Counted from the first letter of the stretch, positions 49,300 through 63,896 are shown. The stretch: 64,000 nucleotides of DNA from Tubiluchus corallicola (GCA_030141605.1 JAQGDQ010000228.1:124001-188000); one strand, 5' to 3'. Program-made: numbers and translations. The notes: generated from the letters alone by a model not told the origin.

Positions 49300-52107
49300 A
49301 TGAGTTTGAATAACAAAATGAAGTGCCAACAAAAACACGAGTTTTCAACCTTTACTTATATTAATGACCTAGTACAAACATTGGAAGCAGTTAACAACCA
49401 AATTCTATCACCACCTAGAACATCTGAGGAAGTGGCACAGAAGCTCGAAAAGCTATTGAAATCTCATAAGAGTATCTGCAATGTGTCATTAGATTTGCAA
49501 GAAGCGGTGACTTATGTTATGAGAGATGTTTTGTCAGAAATATGGGAAGATTTTTGCCATATACCTACTAGTCCATATTTAAGTAAAGATCAACATTTGG
49601 AATTATTACGGCGTACTGTGGTGCAGGTCATATCGTATTTCTTAGAGATATCTATATCATGCCTTTATGAAGCAGCACAGCTTGAAGAACAGCAACTTTT
49701 AAACAAAGAAGGAAAGTTGCTAACACAACTACAGACTGAGCTAAACAATATAATATGTGTAGATTCGATAGCAGCAGAAATTCTAAATTTTATGCGTGTT
49801 TCTAAAAAAGATACAAGTAACGGAAACTTCAAGCCAAAGCTGTTAAACAAAGGTGCACAAGGAAATCTTTTTTCCACAAAAACAAATGGCCTAGCAGAAT
49901 ATTTGGCTGTGGAAATTCCTGTCTCAGATGTGGATTTATTAGATAAAACAAAACAGTTACTTGAAAAAGACAATAGTTATGAAGCACCTAAAGACTTAAA
50001 AATGGTTAGCGGAGCTCCCAAAGAAGGTTTGCTTTCTGACATTGCCAATTTTCATGAAATTACAAATTTCCAAGATGCTCACATTTCAGAATTGTTATAT
50101 GAAGATATGTCACAAATTTCTCTTATAAACAATCATTTAATACATGATATTGATCACAAACATAGTGGCAAGAACAATCAGAGAGATGACTGCAGTGTGT
50201 GGTCTGAAAATGGCATAAATGATAGTACTATTCCTCCATTAATAATAGCTGGAACTGCTTATAATGATAAAGTTAACAGGATTTCTGATTCTAATGAAAA
50301 ATTAGATGAGGTCAAAAAGACATACACTAAAATACTCTCAAAAAAGCACCAGGAAAAAGCCATCCCTACAATAACTGAAAAGAATGAAATAGCAGTATCG
50401 CCTTACAATGTACGTGTGAGTGATCGCATTTGGCCATCAAATGTGTTGCTCAAACCTTGCGAAATGAAGTTTAATCCGCTAAAAGATGAAATTAGCGAAG
50501 TTTTGTCAAGAATGATAGATAGGAATTTGTTTACTCAACAAGAATTAAGTGGATTTTATGAGCGTATCATGAAAACAATGGCTGAAGATTATTTTAGCAT
50601 AAAAACTAATCTGCCTCTTGAAATTGCAGTAAGAAAGCAAACGAAACTTTCACGGTTTACAGTGTCACACGTAATCAAACGAAACCCCGAAATGTCTTTG
50701 CGAGTTGTGAACGAAAATCTTAAAGGTCATCAATCTAAGGCTGTAGACAAACCAACAAAACTTGCTGACTACAAGAATTATAAAAACTGGATCACTCTGC
50801 AGGATACTGATTACTTGGTAACCCTCCTGAATCCTGAATCATTTATTACCATGACTCCAGAGGAACAGGAGACTCTCAAAAAGAGGGAAGCATTAGCTGC
50901 TGAAGCCATTTTAAAAGAAGCACAAGGAGCACAACTGAAGCGCGTTTTGGAAGGAAAAAATCGAATATCTGTTGTTGAATCCAATGTTTTTCAATCCGGA
51001 CTTCGTTATTTTCCAATTGACGATAAAGAGGCTCCAAGTTATTCTGTTTTGACAATACCTGAACCAAACATTGCTATCACCCCAGAACTTCGAAAATTTT
51101 CTTTTTCACCACAACTTCAAAGGCAGTCTTTAAGAACGTCCATAAAAAACGTTGACAAAGCAGACCGGCTGTTGCCTGTAAAGGAAATTCCTTCGTCATC
51201 TGCAGAAAAAGTGGTTTCTACATTACCCGCAGTGAAAGTGGAAAAGTCGTCTTCTACGACTACAACCAATCTGAGAGTTGCAGGTCAGTTTTCATCTGAC
51301 TGCATTGATGAAGCCGTTCGGCCATTGTTAAACACAGATAAGCTGATTTACTCTCCACCAGGTACTACGTCATTGTCTGTCCAAAAACCTGGACAGTCTT
51401 CATTTCAAACCTGGACAGAACTGACACGTCATTTCACATCTGATGGTGCTAAAGAAATTGTAGAGAATGCAGAGAATCTAATTCATTCATCATCAACAAA
51501 AAAGTTAAAAAATGTTTGCTTGAGGGTGGAAGAAACTGAAACCTCAAAGAGAAAAACTCGTCTTTCACCTAATTTGGTTGACTTGCGTTATAGGCAGACC
51601 GGTCCTCCAACCGATGATTTCGTTAAATTTATCCAAGGTCAGTACAGTGACAAACATCAGAAGCAATTAGATGCTGTGTGGAGTAAGCTGAAAATGACAA
51701 CAAGCGATCGCGTAGAAATGATGGTTAAATACTGCCCAATGAACAGCAGGCCGAAGGCAACAGAAAAAGTTATCAAACTATGGGAAACCACAACTAGTTT
51801 AATACTGCAACGAGAGCATATATTAGAGCAATTAGAAGTTCTTGAGCGCACAGCTTCTGATCCTGTTAGGTTTTTCAGACGGGGATGGAGAGGCTTGGAT
51901 GAAGCTGCAATGCGTTCGAGAATTAATGCAGAATTATACAAACTCGAAGCTCAACTTTCTAAGTTATTAACATTCGCGAAGAATAGGTACAATGACATTA
52001 TTTGTTATAAAGGCAGATCGTATTTAGACAAAATGAAATGGGACAGAACTGAAATGTTATTTTGGCTTCAGGAGGAACGCCGAAAAAATATTATAGGCTA
52101 TATATAA
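49300..52107 (+). CDS. coiled-coil domain-containing protein 87-like, single exon
   Basis: An uninterrupted frame of 935 codons. The start is the first ATG after an in-frame TAG at 49285. The C-terminal part is the recognisable region: ASDPVRFF (residues 852-859), a Leu/Glu-rich helix, then KGRSYLDKMK and EMLFWLQEERR (904-928) near the very end. This order resembles CCDC87, which is also encoded by one exon in mammals (about 850 aa) and is linked to sperm function. The N-terminus (about 1-160) is helical. The middle (about 200-360 and 600-770) is polar, Ser/Thr/Lys-rich and probably disordered. There is no signal peptide or membrane segment. The family name is from memory of the C-terminal motifs; the function in this animal is inferred. 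The exon structure contrasts with the 25-exon SMC6 beside it. Confidence 0.7.
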   Translation: MSLNNKMKCQQKHEFSTFTYINDLVQTLEAVNNQILSPPRTSEEVAQKLEKLLKSHKSICNVSLDLQEAVTYVMRDVLSEIWEDFCHIPTSPYLSKDQHLELLRRTVVQVISYFLEISISCLYEAAQLEEQQLLNKEGKLLTQLQTELNNIICVDSIAAEILNFMRVSKKDTSNGNFKPKLLNKGAQGNLFSTKTNGLAEYLAVEIPVSDVDLLDKTKQLLEKDNSYEAPKDLKMVSGAPKEGLLSDIANFHEITNFQDAHISELLYEDMSQISLINNHLIHDIDHKHSGKNNQRDDCSVWSENGINDSTIPPLIIAGTAYNDKVNRISDSNEKLDEVKKTYTKILSKKHQEKAIPTITEKNEIAVSPYNVRVSDRIWPSNVLLKPCEMKFNPLKDEISEVLSRMIDRNLFTQQELSGFYERIMKTMAEDYFSIKTNLPLEIAVRKQTKLSRFTVSHVIKRNPEMSLRVVNENLKGHQSKAVDKPTKLADYKNYKNWITLQDTDYLVTLLNPESFITMTPEEQETLKKREALAAEAILKEAQGAQLKRVLEGKNRISVVESNVFQSGLRYFPIDDKEAPSYSVLTIPEPNIAITPELRKFSFSPQLQRQSLRTSIKNVDKADRLLPVKEIPSSSAEKVVSTLPAVKVEKSSSTTTTNLRVAGQFSSDCIDEAVRPLLNTDKLIYSPPGTTSLSVQKPGQSSFQTWTELTRHFTSDGAKEIVENAENLIHSSSTKKLKNVCLRVEETETSKRKTRLSPNLVDLRYRQTGPPTDDFVKFIQGQYSDKHQKQLDAVWSKLKMTTSDRVEMMVKYCPMNSRPKATEKVIKLWETTTSLILQREHILEQLEVLERTASDPVRFFRRGWRGLDEAAMRSRINAELYKLEAQLSKLLTFAKNRYNDIICYKGRSYLDKMKWDRTEMLFWLQEERRKNIIGYI

Positions 52108-52464
52108 ATTTTGATTCAGATTTGCTGAAGAATGTAGTGAAAATACTAATGGCGTTGTTTTTGTGCTTATCTATATGGTATATAAAATCAATATTTACTA
52201 GCAAAATTCTCTCATAAAATTATAATGCGCATAAAAACGATATAAAACCAGGTGATCCTTGACTTTTGCATCGCTACTTGGTAATTAGTATGCTTGCAGA
52301 TTTGCAAATAAGGTGAAACTTTTCTCTATCCCTTTCTCTATCTCCCTTCTCTTGTCTCCATTCTCTCTCTCTCTTTCTGGCACTCTCTGTCACGCTCTCT
52401 ATTTCTCTCGTTCTCTCGCTCGCTCTCTTCCCTGCCCTTCCCCGTTTCTCCTTCTGTCCCTTTC

Positions 52465-52860
<396 letters not shown>

Positions 52861-54067
52861 TGCCTAAACTGTTCATTATTATTTATTTGTCACTGTTGCT
52901 GTCTGTTTATACTTTCCATACTTACAGCGGTCTTTGTGCATAATCGGTAGAAATTTGTATTTGCCAAAATAACTTCCAAGTGTGACCAGTCACTTGCCCT
53001 TGCTTTAATTGACATGCTTTACTTTTAGGCACACAGTATTTAATATGGATATGACCAGGATTTGCCCGTTTACATTTTTTAAAACTATTTTTGTTTGTTT
53101 GCCCATTTTAATGCGAATGAGTATTTTCTGTCATGTTTGTAAAAACTGTTAAGTGATGATGAACATACATATGTATAGTTTTTGTTACTCTGCTCACCCG
53201 TGATTGCACACGTACAATAATACTGCAGCAAAGTAATAGCGGCAGCAGAATAGCAAACGATTTATAGCAGTTGAATTCTTCTTCTGATAAGGTAGAATGC
53301 AGCCTGTTTGTGTTTGATGTAGTTATCAAAACTCGCCACCGAAATATTGCGCCGAGGTGAAATGATTTTGCGGGGAGAAACCGAGCATCAAACTGTTTCC
53401 CTAATTTTTACTTAATAGCTTGATCCTTGGCGAATTGAAACATAAAGTTGAAGAAATAACTGGAAAACGCCCTAACAATTTTCCCACTCGCTCGTATAAA
53501 CCTGTCAATAGGAAGTACCCGCGTATCACACAATGTGCCACTTACGGGCCATAATATTTCAATCTTTCTATGGAACTATTTAGTTAGAGAATCTGCACTG
53601 TGTTTATTGATTCCCTTTAGAGGGTTTCAGTTGAGAGAAGCTTAATAGAAGGAAGACTGTAAAGTTGGTAAGATTAGATGATTGATTCAATGTGTTTGCA
53701 CCAGCACTTAATAGCTTCATGTGCTGTGTAGGGCGGTACAAGGATTTATAGTGTTGTGTCTTGAGTTCTTTTCATCATTCAAGATACCTGTTGTATAGAG
53801 GAGTCAGGAACGTAGGGCAGACCTGTAAGAGCACGCTGTATCGTCCTGGCACTGCTAACATCGTTCTAAGAACTAAAAAATCTAATTTTAGTAACTTAGG
53901 TGCTACACTAGGCTGCTTGTACGTACGAAATTGCACTAGACTTTCATGCAGTTACAGAACATACTATTAAAAAACCTTACGGCTAAAAAGTCAAAGTCCA
54001 TTGAAAGATTTATACAACTGTTCTCACATTAAACGTTTGCATTTCGTTTTTACTTTGAAACTAATAT

Positions 54068-54345
54068 TAAACCTGGGTTGGGTATCCAAGTCGTTTAGTT
54101 TTCGGACAGCAACCATACAGCCTTGAGTTCGAGACTACTGGCTGCCAACACCAGGACATACACCCTACATCCTATTCTTTCTTCGAGTTGCGTCACTACC
54201 TGTATAGTTGCAAGTGTAAGTAGCCAAACAGCCGTTAGTGCTAATGTTGTCTGTTAAATTACCGACGGTAAATGAATTTTATCTTTGTCTTTTTGAGGTA
54301 ATCGGCCTCTTCATCAGAGGCGAGGCGTTGCTCTTGCAACGCCAC
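54068..54345 (+). repeat. tRNA-derived SINE-like element
   Basis: CCAAGTCGTTTAG matches the A box of Ser/Leu tRNAs at about 11 of 13 bases. GAGTTCGAGACT, about 35 bases further on, fits a B box. An unrelated tail follows, ending near a perfect 8-bp-stem hairpin GGCGTTGCTCTTGCAACGCC (54323-54342). Confidence 0.4.
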
Positions 54346-57300
54346 GAGGATTTCAATTATTATTTTAACGTATAAGAAATTGAAACGAAAACGCCGTGTC
54401 ATTTTCTGTTAATAAGGGCGAAGTGAATAACTGAGAGGTTGTGGAGTGCGCTTGGCTATAACAATTAAGCAGCACCGACCCTGTTTAGAAGCGGAATAAA
54501 AAAAACGAGAACACTGCGCACGTATGTGCTTGTATGAAATTTTATCTGTTATGCTGTCTTTGTAATTGAAAAACGACGTATGCACATCCGAAGATGAGAC
54601 ATGGTTACTGGTTTAGTGACGCACCTTAGAAAGAGGTGGTCCTCGAAAGTAAGTGTTTTCGCACAGTACTAAATTGTTTTTTAGTAACAAACGTTTTTTT
54701 GAATGCCGACTTCTTACTCCCAATAAAAATAGCATCTGGTAAACGTTACACTCACTTACGTAGGACTGGCATATGTTCTGTAGGCTATTAACAACGAAAC
54801 TTTAATTTCTGAGGTTTTTGGTACTAAATATTTAATATCTGTTTCTACCGCCCAGAGGTTTCATTGCGGTACTTGCAATTGTACCTTCACTACTTTCCGC
54901 TGTGGAATTTTAGTTCATTATTTTTTGCGAATAAGGTGAAAGGACAATTTATTTTCCGCGACTAACAAAATACCATTATAAAATTTATCCAAAACACTAA
55001 AATCTACACAATAGCAAACGAAATAAATAGTATTTCATTTGACTGCTAGACCTTGTGGATCCTGACAGAAGAGTGGAAAAGAATTACGCATATAAAAGAC
55101 CAGAAATGTTAGTGATTAGAGGGAAATTGAAGGGGAGAAACAGGCTGGATGGGTTAGTAGCACTAAAACTATCCTTTATCGTGGTATATTAAATTAGTGG
55201 TATACAGAAGTAAATTAAATCGTATGATAATTTTATGCTGATACGAATCTTTATGTATGTTAAAACCGGTTTAAGTATTCGAAAAATGGAAAAGCTTGTT
55301 TAGTAAGTTGTTCATAGAATGCTCTTTTGGTTAAGATCCTGGTAACGGCCCCAATGTCGTGCTTGTGGTTGTTCCAAAGTTATTATGATAGATGAAGAGG
55401 TCAAAGTCTCGAAGAGTGAAGTGCTCAACAAAACGTAGGGCAACAATGAAACTCAGAAGTGAGTTGTCAATTAAACTCAGAAGGGCGTTGTGTAGAAGTT
55501 ACAGTCAGACTTACTAGTTTGAATTTGATTCAGCCGTGGTTACATGCTGGACAAAGAACACGAGGACTGGTTGGTGTACCTGTCGTCGGTATATGTGGCA
55601 GTGGCTTTTCTTGCGCCAAATTCTTTTCAGGTTCGCTCTTCTGTGATAGCGACGTTGATGACTCTGGAGATCAATTATTTCATAAACTATGTGGTGAGAA
55701 TGGTGGAGAGCATACTTGAGTTTGTTGATGCTTGTACCGTTGTCGCATTTCTTCTTCTTCTGGCTTTGCAATGTTGGGTTGTGGTCCGACAGCAATTAAA
55801 ATACTGCTAGAGCTTTGCTTTCGAGTTTTGACTTTCATTCCAGTTTGTCTGAGTATGAATTTCAACTGGTCTTTTTAACGGTGAAAAAGGCATCCCTTTT
55901 GTATCTGCTAACGAAAAGACAATATTCATTTCTTTATTAAAATAAACGTTCTTTTCTTTATTTATTAGCATTCGTTCATTTTTTTTATTAGCAAAACATT
56001 TCAAGGCACTGTATGTCTCATCTTCAGTTGCTCAATGATTAGCTCATTATGCAAAGTGTTATGTTGAATAATACTAACATTAAAGTCAAAGAATTTTATT
56101 TATGATACAAACATTCGAAATTTGATATTTAATGGAAACGTTTTAGTGAATCGAGGAGACGCCAATGTTCAGTGTTGGTTTCTCCTCTCTGATAAGTAGA
56201 TATTGGCAAAACAAGAGACATCTGTGGCTCCACGAACCCATCAAAACTTTGAAATTTGAAGCATTACCTGGATCGCTTGACAATGCTTCCAAACAGCAGA
56301 GTATGGAGGGGCAGTCAGGGGTTAGTCTACCTGGGCGAGATGATTTGTTCTGTAACGCTAATTCTAACTGACCGAGTATTATTGAAATTGTTTATTACAT
56401 GAATCAAAATGGTACTGGACAAGTTTTATTTTAAGGCAAAAATCTGAGTTGTGAACAGAAACTTCTGATGTTGATGTTGAAACAGATGATGTTCTTAGTT
56501 ATAACTTTTATAGGGAAATATAGCCAGCAGGTCCATACACAGGTTTTAAAATTGGTTCAGTCACCGGATTAGGCAGGCTATTTTTTAAAGCGTCTAGCAT
56601 CCTTCGAGTATTTTTTCATTTCAAGGAACGCGTTCCTCTGTCATTTATAGGTTTATATGTACCAGTTGCAATGCCAGTCATATTGAACAGACAGAGAGAC
56701 ATATTAGTGTTTTTATCCAAACCAAACCTCCACATAAAAAAAGACTGGCGTCTTTTTCCCCAATGGGAAGTTAGGAAATTTCACCGATAAAGGTACGATA
56801 TAAGAACCTGGTGTAATTAGAACTAATAAAATCACTTTTTCAAGCTCCAATCGTACGCGTCTTGACGCGCTCATTTTGAACGAATAATGACGTTCATGTG
56901 GCCAATGAAAGAAGATGTTACGCATTGTCATCGCAACAAAGTAAAATAAATGTAATGAAAGCATAATAAAATAAGTATAATAAGTATAATAACAAGTAAA
57001 ATAAGTAAATATGTAAAAAAGTATGATATTTTTTTACAAAGGCTTAGATAGTTACAATTGTAATATTCAGCTGGATTCATTTGCTGGTAGATATCATTTT
57101 CCGTTGTATGTTTAAAAAAATCTTTGTGCGGGTGTCTTGTGCAGTGAAAACTAAATATTCAAAATTGCACATTAAAATGCATTGCAAGTTGTTAGTCTAC
57201 AAATTTTTTATTTATGAATATGCTACTGTCATGTTGGGCTTCAACAACAGCTATGACACATTAAGGTTTCAACGAATGCACCATTTCCGCAATAAAATAA

Positions 57301-57501
57301 TATGTGATAACATCACTTCAGTTCTCGCACAAACAATACGCACATATCTGTGGGAGCTGAATTCTAATTATTTGACGATGCCTGTTTAGTGAACTTCGAT
57401 AGTTCTGAAATGCAGTTTTTTATTGAAAAATAAAAGAAAAGGGCACGAAGAAATCGCATTTGTTTTGACGGTTAATTTTGCAATGAGTATCTTTTCTAAT
57501 A

Positions 57502-57885
57502 CACTGTGTTTAGTGTAATTAGTCTGCGTGAGATAATTTTCAACACGCACTATCAAAATTATTATATATTAGACTAATTTGCCACACGGACTAATTTCAT
57601 AGAATTTTTATCATTTTCATATGAAGTTCATTTTCAAATTCAAATGAAGGAACAATGTTTTGCTTTTAAATCAGAATCTTCTCTAGTGGACTCAGGCTCG
57701 GACAATCATTTGTTTCATGCGTTTAAGACCTAAGCTGCTGCGCAGCGCAACACGGACTATTTCCAAAAGCCAGACTAATTAAATATAGCAACAATACACA
57801 AAAAGTGCAATTTAAAATTAGTCTGTGTGAGACTATGTTTCTACACAGACTAATTATTCACACAGCCTAATCACACCAAAGAGTG
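57502..57885. mobile_element. stowaway-like MITE with TA duplication
   Basis: The left end CACTGTGTTTAGTGTAATTA and inverted right end CACTCTTTGGTGTGATTAGG form inverted repeats that continue into GTCTGTGTGA-type sequence. TA flanks both sides (57500-57501 and 57886-57887). ATTAGTCTG motifs recur inside on both strands. The 384-bp element has no coding capacity. Confidence 0.7.
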
Positions 57886-58382
57886 TAGCATTAAAACTGG
57901 CATTCTTTATGCGCCAGAGAATCTTTCAGCAAGAGAAGCCACCTTCTTGCTTTCACTCTTTTAATAGGAATTACTATAATAAAGCACGTCTCGCTTTATA
58001 GGCCTACAATTTATGATTACCGCGCGGCTGATAGCATTGCAAGTAGGAATCTAATAATGCGCTGAAGATTAATAACTGCTGTAAGGCAATGTGTTGATAA
58101 TATCGATATAGGCAGGCTTATCGGACGTGTATATGAGCTTTGCGTCAGTAATAAGGCTGCGAGTGTAATCAAAGCTAGCTATGTGCGCGGTGAACACGTT
58201 TGTTTAATGGTTATTAGCGAGGGGATACAGCGTGTCTGCGGCGCAGTGCTTAATTGCTGATATCTGCTGCTCAATCGTGCTATTGATTCGATCTGCGCTG
58301 CTTGTCACAATTAAGTGATTCGTTGAAGCAGCAGAGCTCTTAGTTTGCCTTGTGCCGCGAAGTTACTCGACGTGCCTCCACC

Positions 58383-61300
58383 ATGCAGCAGATAGACTTC
58401 TCGTTAAAAAACTCTTCAGTTTCCGTCCATGTATCTACCACTCATGACCTTAACGTCTTACTAAGCAACCGTCCACTGCACATGCCTCCTCCGAGGCCTA
58501 TACCTAGATACACTTGTGCTGGTACGTGGCATCCACATATATACGAAAAATCACCACGCGAACCAACGCCACACGGCATTGATGATATTCTTGGTAGGAT
58601 AGCAACGGGAAAGACTGAAGACGTTACGTCACCGATGGTAAATGGTCGTACTTCAGTGGATATATTGGCGTCGAGTGAAAGCAGCTGCGGTTCAGTGACA
58701 AATGCAGCATCTCAAGGTGAGTCATAATCAGTCATTACCTTTAGGTACTAAGCATGGTAAACCAGGGCTTTTCTGTGACACAGGAATTTGTATTTATTTT
58801 TTCATAAACATATTTTTTGTTATTATTTTTCACACATAATGTGGCCTTTGGTCAACATTAAAGCTGACGTAAAGACCTTAGGCAAGATACAAAATAAATT
58901 TCAAAAGATTCTGCTAAAAACAATGCATAACAAAATGTGACTGCATGATCAAAAAAATACAAGTCTGTTTCCTTACTCAAATCTACCAGTATTCTTAATG
59001 ACTATTTCGAAAAGTGTAATATTTTAGTAATAGTTTAATAAAGGACTACCATTTAAAAAAGAAGAATTAAAGATTGGGTGTCCAAATTGAACGCATTCAT
59101 TGGTAATACGTTATTTTGAAACATGGAGAAGGCCATTCGAGGATGAAAAGTACGACGGATTCAGTAACAGAACCACATAAACATTTTTTATCCGCAGTAT
59201 TGCCGTTTGTATTTCTCATTTCTTTTGTAGGCATTATAGCCCCTCTGCACTTTGGATAACTACTAGAGTAGACCTATAGAAAGTAAAAGTGTTTGTAATT
59301 CTTTGTTGCTTTTAAATTGCATTGTTTTTGTGTAGCCGAATCATTAAACATTCACTAGTTTTGCCGTTTGTTTATCACCCGAACGAGTTGTTCGTAACTA
59401 ATGGTTATTCTTTAAAGTTTGCAACTTTTTTAACTGCCTCTTTATAAAAACACAGTCTCGGACCCGCTGGTTTTGAAAATATTGCGGTTTTTTGAATACC
59501 ACGTGAACATATGTATGTACAGTACCTCGGCATATCTTGTCTGTTAACAATGAAAAAATATTCGTGCATTTTCTTTTTTAATTGATATTTTTTACCTGAA
59601 AACTTGACTTTTGGCCTGTATTACTGATACGTAAATACTGTGTCATCTAATTCTATAAGGGTCACATTTGGCTTAACAGATACGCTTTATGTCCTATAGA
59701 ATAAATGGACATCTAAAAGTGAAGCCATATATTCAATGCATAATCTAAAACATTTAATTTGCAAATATGAGATTATTTAATAAAATCAAAATTAATCATT
59801 ATTGCAGGCATATCAAATTTTGACATGGGAAAAGCGAATTAATTATTTACACCCGACAAAAAGCCAATTAGGACTTTTAGTCGATATAATATTATGACAC
59901 CAAATAGATTTGTAAATGTGATTTTCATACACTTTGATGAACTCACATAACATGATAAGTGTACCTATGCCCGCATCGTTAACTCTTGCCCTGTTTTAAT
60001 GTTGCTACAGTAACAAGCAATGAACGTTTAAACAACGTTACGCATGTGTACATTATTAAAGCAATATAATTGTCTACATTTATAATAATGCACCAGACAC
60101 ATGGGGCCTGATTACGTCTACTTTTATTGTTGTAGCGAAATTGATAAAACTATGATAGTATAATAATATAATATGTTAGTAAAATAAAGCTGTCACACGT
60201 CATTTTGCAATCCAAGAGTACGCGTTTTAATCCATTAGCTTCATAAACGACCGTCTGTTTATTTTTTGTATTTAATTTTATTTGCATCTTGTCCTATTTG
60301 TGTATTTGTAGATGATTCTTATAATTTATGTAAAAAATTGTCTTAAATACTTTAGGCATTTTTTTACGATATTTTAAATTTTTATTTTAGTACTATGTAC
60401 CTACTACTGGATGGATGACAGGCAGAGACCTGTTTCAGGATTTAGTTCCTTGCTGTCATCCATAGTTTTAGGTACAACCTGTGTCTTGCTCATGGCTATG
60501 TAAAAGTATCTTACTGTTAACTTTTTACTGATGTAGAAATGCACATATTTTTGTGCCCAATAAATAGTAAATAATAAAGAAACCAAATTAATTAAACCCA
60601 CGTGTTCCACAATACTAAATACGTGTTCCGAATTGTATATAGTGCAGTATACCTGAGTATACGTACATTAGTGTAGTCAAATAATGTAGGCCAGGCTGAT
60701 TTTTATATGTAAAAACGATAGATCTTAAAACCTAGTTAAAATCTGGTAAATGCGAGATGAGCAAGGGCGGTTTAATTTAGGACAGTCAAAGACACAAACG
60801 TTGATCCTTATAATGCACTTTATTGACGTGACTGCGGGTAGAACACTAAAACGCTGGCTATTAGGGGACTCATCTCACTGCTGTAATATGACTAAACCGT
60901 GTCAGCTGGCCTGGTGTCATGCCGTAATATTATCACCGTATAATAGCCTACTTAATTCCCACTTTATGGGGGTATTTAATAGAAATGCGACAGCCACTAT
61001 GATATGCGCTTTAATGGAAACGAAGAGTTGACGATCCGTCATTAGGGAACACAGAATTTATCAGCCTAATAGCTTTATAAATGCTTGCTGGCTTGTACGC
61101 CCATTGTCAACTAAAGTTAGAAGCGCCTGCATCTATAAAACACTAATTAGTCTTTTCTTTAATACTTGTTATTAGCTGGGAGATAATTTGTCATTTTTAT
61201 TGGTTTTCATGTGGCAAGGAACATTTGTTTCACCATTATAAAACCATAATGTTATGACTACTATTGCAAAAAAACATGACAAAATATGGACACCCTCTGT

Positions 61301-61765
61301 GAACAGAGCGTCAGAAATGTCCATTGCTTTGACATTTTCCCTATTCCAGGCTTGCAAAAGTTAGGTTTGAAACATAGGTCTAGTGTTTATTCCATGTAAC
61401 ATCCGTTGTGTACTGTACGGTATCTGCATACGAACATTAGCTGGCACAATTAAAGGATTAATATCGGACTAACATATAAGTAAAAATGTCAGTGAAGAAG
61501 CAATGTTGGGTTATCTAAATCTAATTAAAAGTTGTAATCTTGTTTCCTGTTTTATACAGACAGTTATTCTGGCTGTGGCGTGGAGAAAGAACATAAGCGA
61601 AAACATTCAGAGAAAGAAGATACTGAATCAAAGAAAAAGAAAGCGAGGACCACATTTACAGGGAGACAAATATTTGAACTTGAGAAACAGTTTGAACTGA
61701 AGAAGTATCTTTCGTCTACTGAACGTTCCAGCATGGCAAAACTTCTAAATGTTACCGAAACACAG
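58383..61765 (+). CDS. NK-class homeobox gene, NK6-like (first two coding exons, partial)
   Basis: Exon 1 is 58383-58716 and exon 2 is 61560-61765, joined through a split Asp codon; 180 residues are visible. The start has a good context (CTCCACCATGC). Exon 1 carries [11 protein letters not shown] (about residues 71-81), very like the eh1-type repressor motif TPHGINDIL of NKX6 proteins. Exon 2 encodes homeodomain residues up to Gln44 ([35 protein letters not shown]), with R5, F8, L16 and F20 in place. The GTAAAA donor then splits the homeodomain at 44/45, a common NK-gene intron site. The exon with the recognition helix WFQNRR is not seen before 64000. NKX6 proteins are nuclear, DNA-binding repressors in neural and endodermal patterning. 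The homeodomain is more diverged than typical NK6, so TLX or HMX affinity is possible. Confidence 0.8.
58717..61559 (+). other. intron of the homeobox gene
   Basis: A 2.8-kb intron bounded by GTGAGT and TATACAG. AT-rich; small open frames only (93 codons or fewer), with nothing recognised. The block 60740-61100 is somewhat less AT-rich and could be a regulatory element, but no motif supports this. Confidence 0.6.
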
Positions 61766-63048
<1,283 letters not shown>

Positions 63049-63896
63049 TTAAAAGTACCTGAAGATTTCGTTCCAATAGCTAACGGTCAAAGTACCCACT
63101 GTTAGATCAGCTTTTTAAAGTACTGCATAATTATTTTGGTTTTAGACATATTTGGCTTTAAAATATCCTTCCTTAAAAACTTAGTTCAGGTAATAAAAAG
63201 CATGCAAAAAAATCTTGTAAAAAAGCAATAATCGCGACAAAACAGGTAGCCAATAAATTAAGAACTTACAGAGCTTTCAAAAAGCATTTCATTGGCAACT
63301 TTTCATTTGTCGAAAATCGTTTATGATTATGATTTGAAAAATGCGTTTCGTTATGCGGTGCCAGTATTATTTATGACAATTATAAGAGAGGAGCTGCATA
63401 ACTCAGTTTTAGCAATTATGCCCGGCATTTTCATAATGAGCGACAATGATAAGATTTAAACTTTTCTTGGGCAGTACGTAATACTTAGTAATCTGGAAGA
63501 TGTGACACTAATTATTGACTATTCTGGTAAAGCGAACCCACAACTGTGTAATGAAAAGATTAATTAAGTTATGGATTTTTGATAGAAGTGCTGTCGCTTT
63601 CCCAATACTACCACTTTACTAACACATTTAGATTCCTATCTTATACCAACAATATGTTTTTATGACCCGAACTACTGGTCGAGGGATTCGCTGGAGGCAA
63701 AGAAAATACGACACTTTTATGTTAAAAAAAGGTGCGGAGAAATTTAGACACTTTTGCACTAAGACTGGAAAGGAAAAAATCAAGATAAGTTTCCGTTGTA
63801 AGTATAGGAAATGTATTCACTTGGAGTGAAACCTGTATCAAGTAAAATGTGGAAATGTCGAGAGTTACTAAGCATCGGTAATATTTTGCTAATTCA

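Noticed and set aside
54068-54140. Functional tRNA gene
   Set aside because: A- and B-box-like words are present but acceptor and anticodon stems do not pair; a SINE is more likely.
55459-55865. Overlapping frames on both strands, suspected transposase
   Set aside because: I could not find a catalytic motif or flanking inverted repeats.
57081-57389. 102-codon frame upstream of the homeobox gene
   Set aside because: Composition typical of AT-rich non-coding DNA (many Phe, Lys, Ile) and no motif.
58350-58382. Upstream extension of the homeobox frame to 58350
   Set aside because: The codon at 58350 is TTG; the first ATG, at 58383, has a good Kozak context.
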